Assembly (NCBI GenBank): GCA_020025455.1
Contig: JAHHSC010000004.1
Span: forward strand, 1 to 33,936
DNA length: 33,936 nucleotides
Reading direction: 5' to 3'
DNA from: Lawsonibacter sp.
GTDB lineage: Bacteria; Bacillota; Clostridia; Oscillospirales; Oscillospiraceae
Part shown: positions 22,579 to 29,790 of the stretch, piece after piece
How positions within the stretch are numbered: the first letter of the stretch is position 1
Layout of the letters: each line of letters begins with the position of its first letter
Translations under genes and position numbers: made by a program
Notes under the pieces: model-generated
What the model saw: the letters and a program-made list of their open reading frames with translations, nothing else
The model's database searches: none
What the model was told of the DNA's origin: nothing

Positions 22579-23358
22579 ATGTACCGTATTGATATTATGA
22601 CGTTGTTTCCCGACGTGGTGGGGGACATGCTGTGTGAGTCCATTCTGGGTCGCGGGCAGGAGCGGGGCTATATCCGCATCGAGTGTCACCAGATTCGCGA
22701 TTACACCATGAACAAACAGAAGCAGGTAGATAATTACCCTTACGGAGGCGGCCGCGGCGCAGTCATGCAGGCCGATCCCCTGTACCGCTGCTGGAAGCAT
22801 ATCTGCGACGAGGCGGGGGAGCGGGTGCATACCATTTTTATGTCTCCGGCGGGCAAGACCTTTTGCCAGGCCGACGCGCGGCGGCTGAAGGACGACTACG
22901 AACGGATCATTCTGGTCTGTGGCCACTACGAGGGGATTGACGAGCGCTTCATCGAGGAGTGCGTGGACGAGGAGATCTCTCTGGGTGACTTTGTCATGAC
23001 CGGCGGCGAGATACCCGCTATGGCGGTGGCCGATGCAGTATGCCGCCTGGTGCCCGGTGTTCTCTCTGACCCTGAGTGCTATGAAAACGAGAGCCACTGG
23101 AACGGTATGTTAGAGGCCCCCCAGTACTCCCGGCCTGAGGTCTGGCACGACAAGGCCGTACCTCCGATTCTGCTGTCCGGCCACCATGTCAATGTTGAAA
23201 AATGGCGCCGCAAGCAGGCAATTCTCCGTACCCACGACCGCCGCCCCGACATGTATGCCAAGCTGGATCTGAGCTCTAAGGCAGACCGGAAGCTGGTGGC
23301 TGAGTTGGAGCAGGAGCTTGGTCATCCGCTGGATGAAACGAAAGGCAACAATCAGTAG
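22579..23358 (+). CDS. trmD: tRNA (guanine-37-N1) methyltransferase
   Basis: A 259-aa SPOUT-class enzyme that methylates G37 next to the anticodon and prevents +1 frameshifting. It starts MYRIDIMTLFPDVVGDMLCE. Typical motifs are YGGGRGAVMQADP (YGGGxGMVM type), LVCGHYEGIDERFIEE (about 114-129) and the trefoil-knot SLGDFVMTGGEIPAMAVADAVCRLVPGVL (about 137-165). The length is slightly longer than usual at the C-terminus. ATG at 22579 has GAGGGAG upstream. In most Firmicutes trmD sits with rpsP, rimM and rplS; here it has its own promoter and none of those partners nearby. Confidence 0.97.
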   Translation: MYRIDIMTLFPDVVGDMLCESILGRGQERGYIRIECHQIRDYTMNKQKQVDNYPYGGGRGAVMQADPLYRCWKHICDEAGERVHTIFMSPAGKTFCQADARRLKDDYERIILVCGHYEGIDERFIEECVDEEISLGDFVMTGGEIPAMAVADAVCRLVPGVLSDPECYENESHWNGMLEAPQYSRPEVWHDKAVPPILLSGHHVNVEKWRRKQAILRTHDRRPDMYAKLDLSSKADRKLVAELEQELGHPLDETKGNNQ

Positions 23359-23364
23359 GCGGTC

Positions 23365-23393
23365 TTTACATCCGTGAGGAACTATGGTAGACT
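23365..23393 (+). promoter_or_regulatory. Promoter of the DegV gene
   Basis: TTTACA (23365-23370), a 17-base spacer and TAGACT (23388-23393), starting seven bases after the trmD stop. Read-through from trmD is also possible. Confidence 0.6.
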
Positions 23394-23438
23394 GTTTAAT
23401 AAATATGATTTTGAATATCATGTTTGGAGATGAAGCAA

Positions 23439-24275
23439 ATGAGTTTTAAAATAGTGGTAGACAGCTGCTGCGATTTGCCCCCCCAGATGCTGAAGGACCC
23501 CCACTTTGTAAAGGTACCGCTCACCATCCGTTCCAACGGAAGTGTTTTTGTGGACGACGAGACGTTTGATCAGCAGGATCTGCTGGAATCCATGCGCACC
23601 AGCGAGGAAGCTCCTTCTACGGCCTGTCCCTCTCCACAGGCCTATCTGGATGCCTATGGGGATGATGCAGACGATGTCTATGTGGTCACGCTGTCCGCCC
23701 AGCTCAGCGGTTCCCATAACTGCGCCGAGCAAGCCCGAATGCTGATGGAGGAGGAGCACCCAAAGGTGAATATCCATGTGTTCAACTCCTGCTCCGCTTC
23801 CTCTGGAGAGGTGATGGTGGCCATGACCGTGAAGGAACTGGCCGAGAGCGGCTTGCCCTTCAAGCATGTGGTCCGTGAGACGCAGGCGTTTATTGCCCGT
23901 ATCAAGACCTACTTTGTGCTTGAGACGCTGGAGAACCTGCGGAAAAACGGCCGTCTGACCAAAATCCAGGCGATGGTCACCGGAGCCCTGAAAATCAAGC
24001 TCCTGATGGGCGGTACCCCTGAGGGCGAGATTTGCAAGCTGGGTCAGGCCCTGTCCGTGAAACAGGCCTTGAGCCGGATGATCGATAAGATCGCATCCGA
24101 CCCTGACCATGAAGGCCGCACCGTTGCCATCTGTCACTGTAATTGTCCCGAGCGTGCCGCGCAGTTGAAGGAGAGCCTTCAGGCACGGTGCAAGTTTTCC
24201 AAGGTGCTGATTCTGAAGAGCGGCGGCATTACCTCTGTGTATGCCAACGACGGCGGAATTGTGGTATCCTATTGA
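23439..24275 (+). CDS. DegV family fatty-acid-binding protein
   Basis: A 278-aa cytoplasmic protein of the DegV (FakB) family, which binds a fatty acid and, with a FakA kinase, supplies acyl-phosphate for phospholipid synthesis. The N-terminal hallmark FKIVVDSCCDLPPQML (about 3-18) is present, as are VYVVTLSAQLSGSHNCAEQA (about 82-101, S/G-x-S-G-S carboxylate-binding area), NSCSASSGEVM and LENLRKNGRLTKIQA. The ATG at 23439 is chosen because GGAG lies just upstream; a TTG at 23424 is in frame but has no site. No fakA is visible here, so it would act with a kinase encoded elsewhere. Confidence 0.9.
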   Translation: MSFKIVVDSCCDLPPQMLKDPHFVKVPLTIRSNGSVFVDDETFDQQDLLESMRTSEEAPSTACPSPQAYLDAYGDDADDVYVVTLSAQLSGSHNCAEQARMLMEEEHPKVNIHVFNSCSASSGEVMVAMTVKELAESGLPFKHVVRETQAFIARIKTYFVLETLENLRKNGRLTKIQAMVTGALKIKLLMGGTPEGEICKLGQALSVKQALSRMIDKIASDPDHEGRTVAICHCNCPERAAQLKESLQARCKFSKVLILKSGGITSVYANDGGIVVSY

Positions 24276-24279
24276 GCAA

Positions 24280-24305
24280 CGCCGACTCTTGACAAGTGGT
24301 CGGCG
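24280..24305. promoter_or_regulatory. Inverted repeat across the oadB -35 box, possible operator
   Basis: CGCCGAC (24280-24286) and GTCGGCG (24299-24305), perfect seven-base arms with 12 bases between, enclosing the -35 hexamer TTGACA. There is no T-tract, so it is not a good terminator for the DegV gene. A repressor bound here would block RNA polymerase. Confidence 0.45.
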
Positions 24306-24317
24306 CTGTGGTACGAT
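24289..24317 (+). promoter_or_regulatory. Promoter of oadB-oadG
   Basis: TTGACA (24289-24294), a 17-base spacer and TACGAT (24312-24317). The transcript would start near 24324 and has a leader of about 200 bases. Confidence 0.75.
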
Positions 24318-24328
24318 TCCCTCACAAC

Positions 24329-24423
24329 AAGGGGGAGTAGTCGGCGCGCGTCCGCGCGCGGCATAAGCCAACAAGCATGGCGGGCCATGAGCCTGTCCTG
24401 GCTGTGCCTGAAATGACCAGACC
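24329..24423 (+). ncRNA. Candidate riboswitch in the oadB leader, yybP-ykoY-like
   Basis: The leader opens with AAGGGGGAGTAG (24329-24340), close to the GGGGAGUAG hallmark of the manganese-sensing yybP-ykoY RNA. A GC hairpin follows (GCGCGC with GCGCGC, about 24344-24359), then a long stem pairing GGCA/AGCCA (24360-24370) with TGGCT/TGCC (24398-24408) around an inner CATGG-CCATG hairpin. It ends with CCTGAAATGACCAGACC, where AATGA fits the 3' conserved part. An intrinsic terminator starts inside the last bases. The assignment rests on remembered motifs, not on a covariance search. Mn exporters, not decarboxylases, are the usual genes under this RNA. Confidence 0.45.
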
Positions 24424-24457
24424 TGCGTTCCGATTGGAGGAGCGCAGGTCTTTTTTT
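24419..24457 (+). terminator. Leader terminator (attenuator) before oadB
   Basis: A 12-base stem (24420-24431 with 24439-24450, one G-U) with a seven-base loop and seven T's (24451-24457). It lies between the promoter and the oadB start at 24527, so transcription into the genes must be controlled by read-through. Its left arm shares bases with the 3' end of the candidate riboswitch. Confidence 0.88.
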
Positions 24458-24526
24458 GAAGGTAAATGGGAAAACTGTCCCTTGCGCCGATTGGCACATT
24501 CGAAAAGACAGAAAGGAAGAGAAGAT

Positions 24527-25660
24527 ATGTCATTTGATTTTCTCTGGGCAGGGCTTATGTCAATCACCTGGAAGCAGGCGCTCATGTATGGAGTGGGTGC
24601 GCTGCTCATATGGCTTGCCATCGAAAAGGGGTATGAGCCTGCACTGCTGATGCCCATGGGCTTCGGTGCCATCCTGGTCAACCTCCCCATGTCCGGTGTG
24701 ATTAACCAGATCACCCAGGGAGTGGGGGAGACCAACGGTATTATAGAATGGCTGTTCGATGTAGGAATCGAGGCATCGGAGGCCATGCCGCTGCTGTTAT
24801 TTATCGGAATCGGTGCCATGATCGACTTCGGCCCGCTGCTCGCAAACCCCAAGCTGTTCCTGTTCGGAGCGGCCGCACAGGTGGGTATTTTTCTCACCGT
24901 GATGATTGCGGTGGCCCTGGGCTTCAACGTTCGCGACGCCGCATCCATTGGTATTATCGGTGCTGCTGACGGACCCACTTCCATTCTGGTGTCTCAGGTG
25001 CTCCGATCCAACTATATTGGTGCCATCGCCGTGGCTGCTTACAGTTATATGGCTCTGGTGCCGATTATCCAGCCCTTTGCCATCAAGCTGGTGACAACCA
25101 GGAAAGAACGGGCGATCCGTATGCACTATACGGCGGGCAGTGTATCCAGAAAAATGCGCATCGTGTTCCCGGTTCTGGTGACCGTGGTGGCTGGACTGGT
25201 TGCCCCGGCCTCTGTGTCTCTGGTGGGCTTCCTTATGTTCGGAAACCTGATTCGGGAGTGCGGCGTACTGGAATCCCTCTCCAAGACCGCGCAGAACGAG
25301 CTGGCTAACCTGATTACGCTGCTGCTGGGCATCACGATCTCGTTCTCCATGCGGGCGGAGTACTTTGTGACCAAAGAGACCATTATGATTATGGGTCTGG
25401 GCCTGGCTGCTTTTGTGCTGGACTCGGTTGGCGGCGTGCTCTTTGCAAAGCTGCTGAACCTGTTCAGCAAGAACAAGATTAACCCCATGATCGGCGCTGC
25501 CGGCATCTCCGCGTTCCCCATGTCTGCCCGTGTGATCGAGAAAATGGGACAGGAGGCGGACCCCCAGAACCACTTGCTGATGCACGCGGTAGGCGCCAAT
25601 GTGTCCGGTCAGATCGCCTCTGTCGTGGCCGGCGGCGTCATCCTCCAGTTCTTTATGTAA
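24527..25660 (+). CDS. oadB: Sodium-pumping decarboxylase beta subunit (OadB type)
   Basis: A 377-aa polytopic membrane protein that decarboxylates carboxybiotin and moves sodium ions out of the cell. Family segments are clear: GFGAILVNLP (about 43-52), GIGAMIDFGPLLANPKLFLFGAAAQ, IGIIGAADGPTSILVS (about 143-158), GLVAPASVSLVGFLMFGNLIRECGV and NPMIGAAGISAFPMSARVIEKMGQE near the end. It is about 50-60 residues shorter than the Klebsiella OadB but like the Clostridia/GcdB type. ATG at 24527 follows GAAAGGAAG. oadG follows after 27 bases. It could serve oxaloacetate, glutaconyl-CoA or methylmalonyl-CoA decarboxylase; an OadA-type carboxyltransferase at 30834 favours oxaloacetate. Confidence 0.93.
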   Translation: MSFDFLWAGLMSITWKQALMYGVGALLIWLAIEKGYEPALLMPMGFGAILVNLPMSGVINQITQGVGETNGIIEWLFDVGIEASEAMPLLLFIGIGAMIDFGPLLANPKLFLFGAAAQVGIFLTVMIAVALGFNVRDAASIGIIGAADGPTSILVSQVLRSNYIGAIAVAAYSYMALVPIIQPFAIKLVTTRKERAIRMHYTAGSVSRKMRIVFPVLVTVVAGLVAPASVSLVGFLMFGNLIRECGVLESLSKTAQNELANLITLLLGITISFSMRAEYFVTKETIMIMGLGLAAFVLDSVGGVLFAKLLNLFSKNKINPMIGAAGISAFPMSARVIEKMGQEADPQNHLLMHAVGANVSGQIASVVAGGVILQFFM

Positions 25661-25687
25661 GCTGTTCGCAGAAAGGAAGTAACGCAA

Positions 25688-25822
25688 ATGACTGCTGATA
25701 TGATGACGGCCCTCCAGCTGTTGGGCCAGGGTATGCTGGGCATTTTCGTCGTTCTGGGTGTTATTGCCCTGTTGGTGCTGCTGATGCAGAAGCTGGACCA
25801 GCACACGGGCAAGAAGGACTGA
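25688..25822 (+). CDS. oadG: Sodium-pumping decarboxylase gamma-like subunit (OadG type), very short
   Basis: A 44-aa single-helix membrane protein (MTADMMTALQLLGQGMLGIF then VVLGVIALLVLLMQKLDQ). An N-terminal amphipathic lead-in, one helix and a lysine-rich cytoplasmic end match the start of OadG/MmdD proteins, which hold the alpha and beta subunits together. The Pro/Ala tail and zinc-binding histidine end of longer OadG proteins are missing. GAAAGGAAG precedes the ATG at 25688. The call relies heavily on its position right after oadB. Its last 62 bases overlap the 3' end of the opposite-strand gene at 25761. No terminator is visible. Confidence 0.75.
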   Translation: MTADMMTALQLLGQGMLGIFVVLGVIALLVLLMQKLDQHTGKKD

Positions 25823-26090
25823 GCTTCAGCCAGTCCTGAACTACATCGGCCAGACCAATGGGGCCGACCAAGTTATCCACCAGAACGGTCATCAGTTCGT
25901 CGATCCGGGACGGGCTGGTGGTGAGGGCGGGGAGCGAGCAGGCCGCTCCGTCCTCTTCCGTTATCCGTACCCCGTAGTTCTCCATGGCAAACGGAGACGA
26001 ACCTTCCAAGTCCACCGTGAGGAAATAATGGAAGATCCGGGATCTGTCCTGATCGTCCCGACACGCTCTAGTCGCTACTTTGTATTCCAT
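25761..26090 (-). CDS. Small DUF6514-like protein
   Basis: A 109-aa protein. The part SSPFAMENYGVRITEEDG (about 31-48) and the following PALTTSPSRIDELMTVLVDNLVGPIGLADVVQDWL resembles the Clostridia family DUF6514, as I remember it, of unknown role. The last 20 residues (SPSCPCAGPASASAAPTGQ) are low in complexity and are encoded by the reverse complement of the end of oadG, so the ancestral stop was probably lost and the protein extended into its convergent neighbour. ATG at 26090 has AGGAGG 13 bases upstream, a long gap. No signal peptide. Confidence 0.7.
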   Translation of the reverse strand: MEYKVATRACRDDQDRSRIFHYFLTVDLEGSSPFAMENYGVRITEEDGAACSLPALTTSPSRIDELMTVLVDNLVGPIGLADVVQDWLKLSPSCPCAGPASASAAPTGQ

Positions 26091-26283
26091 AATGTAGTAG
26101 TTTCCTCCTTTGTATTCATTTTATGACCACAGTATATAGTGCAAACGTCACAAAGAAAAGGAAAAAATATCGCAGGAAACGCCCCGTTTCGCTGCTCTTC
26201 GGGCGGGGGTCGGGGGAAGGAATCGGAAAGTGGTCGAAGTCGGTCTAAGTAACCGGAAAAGTTCTTTTTTAATCGTCAAACAG
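26091..26283. other. Intergenic region with no gene found
   Basis: The 193 bases hold the ribosome site of the DUF6514-like gene, a TATACT-type element on the minus strand (about 26131-26136) without a matching -35, and a G-rich stretch (26195-26220). I see no coding or RNA gene. Confidence 0.5.
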
Positions 26284-26321
26284 AAAAACGACCCAGCCAC
26301 GTTCCAGTGGCTGGGTCGTTT
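26284..26321 (-). terminator. Terminator of the four-cysteine small gene
   Basis: The stem AAACGACCCAGCCAC with a perfect partner (26286-26300 and 26307-26321), then a T-rich tail on the minus strand (TTTTCTG). Confidence 0.88.
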
Positions 26322-26330
26322 AGTATCTTC

Positions 26331-26543
26331 TTACAGCTTGAAGTCCTCATCCGGAATCGAGGATCCGGGCAGCTTGGCGGGGCGGGGTGGTGTACGCTTC
26401 AGAGGGTCATACTTGAAAGAGCGGCAGTGGGATCCGGCGGACATAACACCCTTTCTGGCACAGACTACCTGCGTTTCATTAAGGGCGCGGCCGTGGGTGC
26501 AGTAGATGCAACGTGGTTCGATTTTCTTCTGAAACAGATTCAT
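26331..26543 (-). CDS. Small four-cysteine (zinc-ribbon-like) protein
   Basis: A 70-aa protein with C12, C15, C28 and C40 in CIYC...VVCARKG...GSHCRSF, a spacing that fits one structural zinc. The C-terminal part is Lys/Pro-rich (KYDPLKRTPPRPAKLPG), then acidic. Very similar short proteins seem widespread in Oscillospiraceae, but no function is known to me. AAGGAG before the ATG at 26543 supports the start. It has a terminator right after and a TATAAT (26596-26601, minus) about 50 bases upstream with a poor -35. It is a likely nucleic-acid- or protein-binding adaptor (inference). Confidence 0.8.
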   Translation of the reverse strand: MNLFQKKIEPRCIYCTHGRALNETQVVCARKGVMSAGSHCRSFKYDPLKRTPPRPAKLPGSSIPDEDFKL

Positions 26544-26621
26544 TATGTAGAAGCTCCTTTTGGGTTTGGGCCGGTGCCCATTTCTGATTACGTTTATTAT
26601 ACCGTATCGTTCACTTTTTTT

Positions 26622-27776
26622 CTACCGTTTTTTTGCACCAAACAGGGCGAGCAGGAGAAATCCAAGCCAAAGCCAGCAGGCCGAGACAGCAGACAGGACC
26701 AGAATGTGATTGAGGGACAAGTTTGTGATGGCCTGGGTCTGCTCCGTCAGGTAGAAGGCGGCGGGCAGTTCCAGGGCACACAGTCGGGCCAGTACGGAGG
26801 TGATGAGGGCGGAGAGACCACCGTGCAGCAGTTTGCCGGTCATGTAAGTGCCAATGGACAGGCCGCTGTCTGCGAGAAAGACAAGCACCTGACAGTGTAC
26901 CGATACTCCGGCCCAGCCCAGCATAAAGGCGGCCATAGACAGTCTGCCCGCCGTGGAGCCGTCCACGAGAGAAGAAACACCCGAGGATAGTTCCAGCAGA
27001 CCGGAGATGAGCCGCTGTGCCCAGATCCGGTCCAGCCCCAACGGGGAGAGGAGTGCAGATAGAAGTGAGGCACCAAGATTCAAAAGGCCGGACAGGGTTA
27101 GCAGCCGCAGAATGACGGAGAAGCAGAGAATAAAGGCACTGATATTGAGACAGCTCTGGAGCGAACCGGCTACCGCACGGGTAAAGGCGGCGGGGAAGCG
27201 GACTGTCTGGAATTGTGTGGAAGCGGCAGAGGTTCGTCCGGGTTCTTCATCGGCCTTATAGAAGCGGAACAGGATTCCCACCAGCAGTGACGCCAGAAGA
27301 TGTGCGGCATAGAGCAGCAGTCCGGCCCGTTTATCCCCGAAAATGCCGGAGCCCACCACACCGAGGATAAAGGCTGGACCACAGTTGTTGCAGAAGGCCA
27401 GCAGTCGCTCCGCTTCGGTTTTGGAGCACTGCCCGTTCTGGTAGAGCTGTATGGCCGTGCGGGCACCGACCGGATAGCCGCCCACTGCCCCCAGAGCCAG
27501 GGCAGCAGCACAAGTTCCGTTTACCCGGAACAGCGGAACCATGACGGGTGCCAGCACCCGCCCCAAATAGCGGGACAGTCCAAGCTCCACCACCAGGGAG
27601 GACAGGAGAAAGAACGGAAAGAGGGCGGGGATAATCACGTTCCCGCACAGCTCAAGCCCCTCTCGAACCGCCTGGGAGGTCTGCGCGGGCCAGAGGATAA
27701 GGGCAATCGCGGCCAGCAGTAATCCAATTCCTACACATCCGTCACGCAGCCCGGGTTTCCCCAGTATATGCCTCAC
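26622..27776 (-). CDS. ylbJ: YlbJ-like membrane protein (nucleoside recognition/Gate domain)
   Basis: A 384-aa polytopic membrane protein with the Gate domain found in YlbJ, SpoVV and related sporulation transporters. In Bacillus, YlbJ (SpoVV) is in the outer forespore membrane and helps dipicolinic acid uptake. Signatures: GNVIIPALFPFFLLSSLVVELG (about 46-67), GAVGGYPVGARTAIQLY (about 96-112), LAFCNNCGPAFILGVVGSGIFG (about 126-147) and a second Gate-like half (SCLNISAFILCFSVILRLL, LLELSSGVSSL). The length fits. The gene is alone, divergent from the YgjP-like gene. A paralogous non-sporulation Gate protein cannot be excluded. Confidence 0.82.
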   Translation of the reverse strand: MRHILGKPGLRDGCVGIGLLLAAIALILWPAQTSQAVREGLELCGNVIIPALFPFFLLSSLVVELGLSRYLGRVLAPVMVPLFRVNGTCAAALALGAVGGYPVGARTAIQLYQNGQCSKTEAERLLAFCNNCGPAFILGVVGSGIFGDKRAGLLLYAAHLLASLLVGILFRFYKADEEPGRTSAASTQFQTVRFPAAFTRAVAGSLQSCLNISAFILCFSVILRLLTLSGLLNLGASLLSALLSPLGLDRIWAQRLISGLLELSSGVSSLVDGSTAGRLSMAAFMLGWAGVSVHCQVLVFLADSGLSIGTYMTGKLLHGGLSALITSVLARLCALELPAAFYLTEQTQAITNLSLNHILVLSAVSACWLWLGFLLLALFGAKKR

Positions 27777-27855
27777 AGCGTACCCCCCTTTGAAGGATGA
27801 TCTAAGGGGAGGGTATGAAGGCCGGTTTGAATATTTGCCTGTCCGCAGAAAAGAA

Positions 27856-27884
27856 TTGCTCCTCAGGGGAAAACAAGGTATAAT
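27856..27884 (+). promoter_or_regulatory. Promoter of the YgjP-rarA-TSUP genes
   Basis: TTGCTC (27856-27861), a 17-base spacer and TATAAT (27879-27884), about 30 bases before the GTG start at 27916. Confidence 0.75.
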
Positions 27885-27915
27885 TAAAATCGAAATCTAA
27901 GAGGAGGGAAGTGCC

Positions 27916-28485
27916 GTGGAACAGCAGCGTACCGTGAGTACCCCGGCAGGTGTGCTGACCTATACTCTGCACCGCAAGCAGGTCAAAAACTTCAACCTGC
28001 GGGTGGGGAGGGACCAGTCTATCAGCCTGTCGGTTCCAATGCGGTGCTCCTTGGAACAGGCAGACCGGTTCATTTGCAGCAAAAGCAGCTGGCTTGTTAC
28101 GGTGCTGGAGCGCCAGAGAAGCGAACGGCTGCCTGTGCCGCCTGAGCCGGACCGCGAGAACTGCCGCAGGTGCCTCTCTGCCGCGCTGCTCCGGGTCTAC
28201 CCCCTGACCGAACCCATGGGGGTGGCTATGCCGGAGCTGAAACTGCGGCGGATGACGACTCAGTGGGGCAACTGTCACTGGAGTCAGGGGTATATCACGC
28301 TGAATACCGCCCTGGCTCGATGCCCGGAGGCGCTGCAGGACTATGTGGCCCTGCATGAGCTGGTCCATTTTCTGCACCACGACCACGGCGCCGGCTTCTA
28401 CGCCGTGATGGACCGGCTGATGCCGGACTGGCGGAGCCGCCGCCAGACGTTAAGACGATATTCCGCCGCCCTGGAGCGGTGCTAA
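27916..28485 (+). CDS. YgjP-like zinc metallopeptidase
   Basis: A 189-aa protein of the YgjP/DUF45 (SprT-like, M48-related) group, probable zinc-dependent peptidase acting in the cytoplasm. The signature RRMTTQWGNCHWSQGYITLN (about 111-130) and the active site HELVHFLHHDH (H147, E148, H151, with H157 as third ligand) are intact. It is shorter than E. coli YgjP relatives by a few dozen residues, still within family range. GTG at 27916 follows GAGGAGGG. It begins a run of plus-strand genes. The substrate is unknown. Confidence 0.9.
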   Translation: MEQQRTVSTPAGVLTYTLHRKQVKNFNLRVGRDQSISLSVPMRCSLEQADRFICSKSSWLVTVLERQRSERLPVPPEPDRENCRRCLSAALLRVYPLTEPMGVAMPELKLRRMTTQWGNCHWSQGYITLNTALARCPEALQDYVALHELVHFLHHDHGAGFYAVMDRLMPDWRSRRQTLRRYSAALERC

Positions 28486-28511
28486 CCGAAAAAAGAAAGG
28501 TGTGACGCGTG

Positions 28512-29786
28512 ATGGCGTACCGCCCGTTAGCGGACGAAATCAGACCCAAGACCCTGGACCAGGTGGTGGGCCAAAAGCATATCTTGGGGCAGGATGGCCT
28601 GCTCCGCCGCATCATTGAAAGCGGCAATATCCCAAATTTAATTTTCTACGGTCCTTCCGGTGTGGGCAAGACCACAGTGGCCAATATCATCGCCCAGCGG
28701 ACCAATCGTCCGCTGCACCGGCTCAATGCCACCACCGCCTCCATCGCGGACATCAAGGACATCATGGCGGATGTGGGCACGTTGATGGCCCCGGAAGGGG
28801 TCCTGCTCTACCTGGACGAGATCCAGTACTTCAACAAAAAGCAGCAGCAGTCCCTGTTGGAGTTCATGGAGGATGGCCGGATCACCCTGATTGCCTCCAC
28901 CACGGAAAATCCGTTTTTCGCCGTGTTTGGAGCGGTGCTGTCCCGTGCCACCGTATTTGAGTTCAAGCAGATTTCCGCCGAGGATGCGCTGCCCGCGATT
29001 GACCGCGGGATCTCCATCATGGGGGAGCGGCTGGGAGCGAGCGTCCGGTGCGAGGAGGGTGTGCGGGAATATATCGCTGCCTCCTGCGGCGGCGATATCC
29101 GCAAATCCATCAATGCAGTGGAGCTGCTGCTCAACGCGGGGAAACGTGATAAAGGAGAAATACTTGTCACCTTATCGGACGCAGAAACGGTGGCCCAGAA
29201 GTCAGCCATGCGGTACGACAGAGAGGGAGATGCCCACTTTGATATCGCCTCGGCGCTGATGAAATCCATGCGTGGTTCCGACCCGGATGCCGCGCTCCAC
29301 TATTTGGCCAGGCTGCTGGAGGCGGGGGATATGATCACCGCCATTCGCCGGATTTTGTGCTCGGCCAGTGAGGATGTGGGCCTGGCATATCCGATGGCGG
29401 TGCCAATTGTGAAGGCCTGCGTGGATAATGCCCTTCAGCTGGGACTGCCTGAGGCCCGTCTGCCGCTTGCCGAGGCCGTGGTGCTGCTGGCCACTTCACC
29501 AAAGTCCAACTCGATCCATGAGGGGATCAACGCCGCCATGGCAGACGTCCGTGCGGGCAGAGTGGGGGGGATTCCCCGCCACCTGCAAAATGTCCACGCG
29601 GACTCCTCCGGCATGGAACGCAAGCAGAACTATAAGTACCCGCATGACTATCCCCACCATTGGGTGGCCCAGCAGTATCTGCCCGATGAACTGGTGGGGA
29701 CCCGCTATTATCAGTACGGGGAGAATAAGACGGAGCAGGCCGCATGGCGGTACTGGGCGGAAGTGAAAGAAAAACAGAGGGAGTGA
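28512..29786 (+). CDS. rarA: Replication-associated recombination protein A (AAA+ ATPase)
   Basis: A 424-aa AAA+ ATPase (RarA/MgsA; WRNIP1/Mgs1 in eukaryotes) acting at stalled replication forks. It has MAYRPLADEIRPKTLDQVVG, Walker A GPSGVGKTT (47-55, K53), Walker B LYLDEIQ (D102, E103), sensor 1 STTENPFFAV (about 129-138) and an SRA arginine-finger area. The C-terminal tetramerisation part includes KSMRGSDPDAALHYLARLLEAGD and ends near PHHWVAQQYLPDELVG, all expected. ATG at 28512 is preferred to the GTG one codon before it. It lies 26 bases after the YgjP-like gene and 4 bases before the TSUP gene, one operon. Confidence 0.96.
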   Translation: MAYRPLADEIRPKTLDQVVGQKHILGQDGLLRRIIESGNIPNLIFYGPSGVGKTTVANIIAQRTNRPLHRLNATTASIADIKDIMADVGTLMAPEGVLLYLDEIQYFNKKQQQSLLEFMEDGRITLIASTTENPFFAVFGAVLSRATVFEFKQISAEDALPAIDRGISIMGERLGASVRCEEGVREYIAASCGGDIRKSINAVELLLNAGKRDKGEILVTLSDAETVAQKSAMRYDREGDAHFDIASALMKSMRGSDPDAALHYLARLLEAGDMITAIRRILCSASEDVGLAYPMAVPIVKACVDNALQLGLPEARLPLAEAVVLLATSPKSNSIHEGINAAMADVRAGRVGGIPRHLQNVHADSSGMERKQNYKYPHDYPHHWVAQQYLPDELVGTRYYQYGENKTEQAAWRYWAEVKEKQRE

Positions 29787-29790
29787 GGAC

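Noticed and set aside
22560..22580. GGGTTCGAT on the minus strand, like a tRNA T-loop
   Set aside because: No acceptor, D or anticodon arms can be formed around it.
22291..23097. 268-aa minus-strand frame over the trmD 5' half
   Set aside because: Antisense to trmD and overlapping the start of the flavodiiron gene; no coding signature.
23418..24533. 371-aa minus-strand frame across the DegV gene and the oadB leader
   Set aside because: Antisense to DegV, and its start region overlaps the oadB leader; no plausible start or domain.
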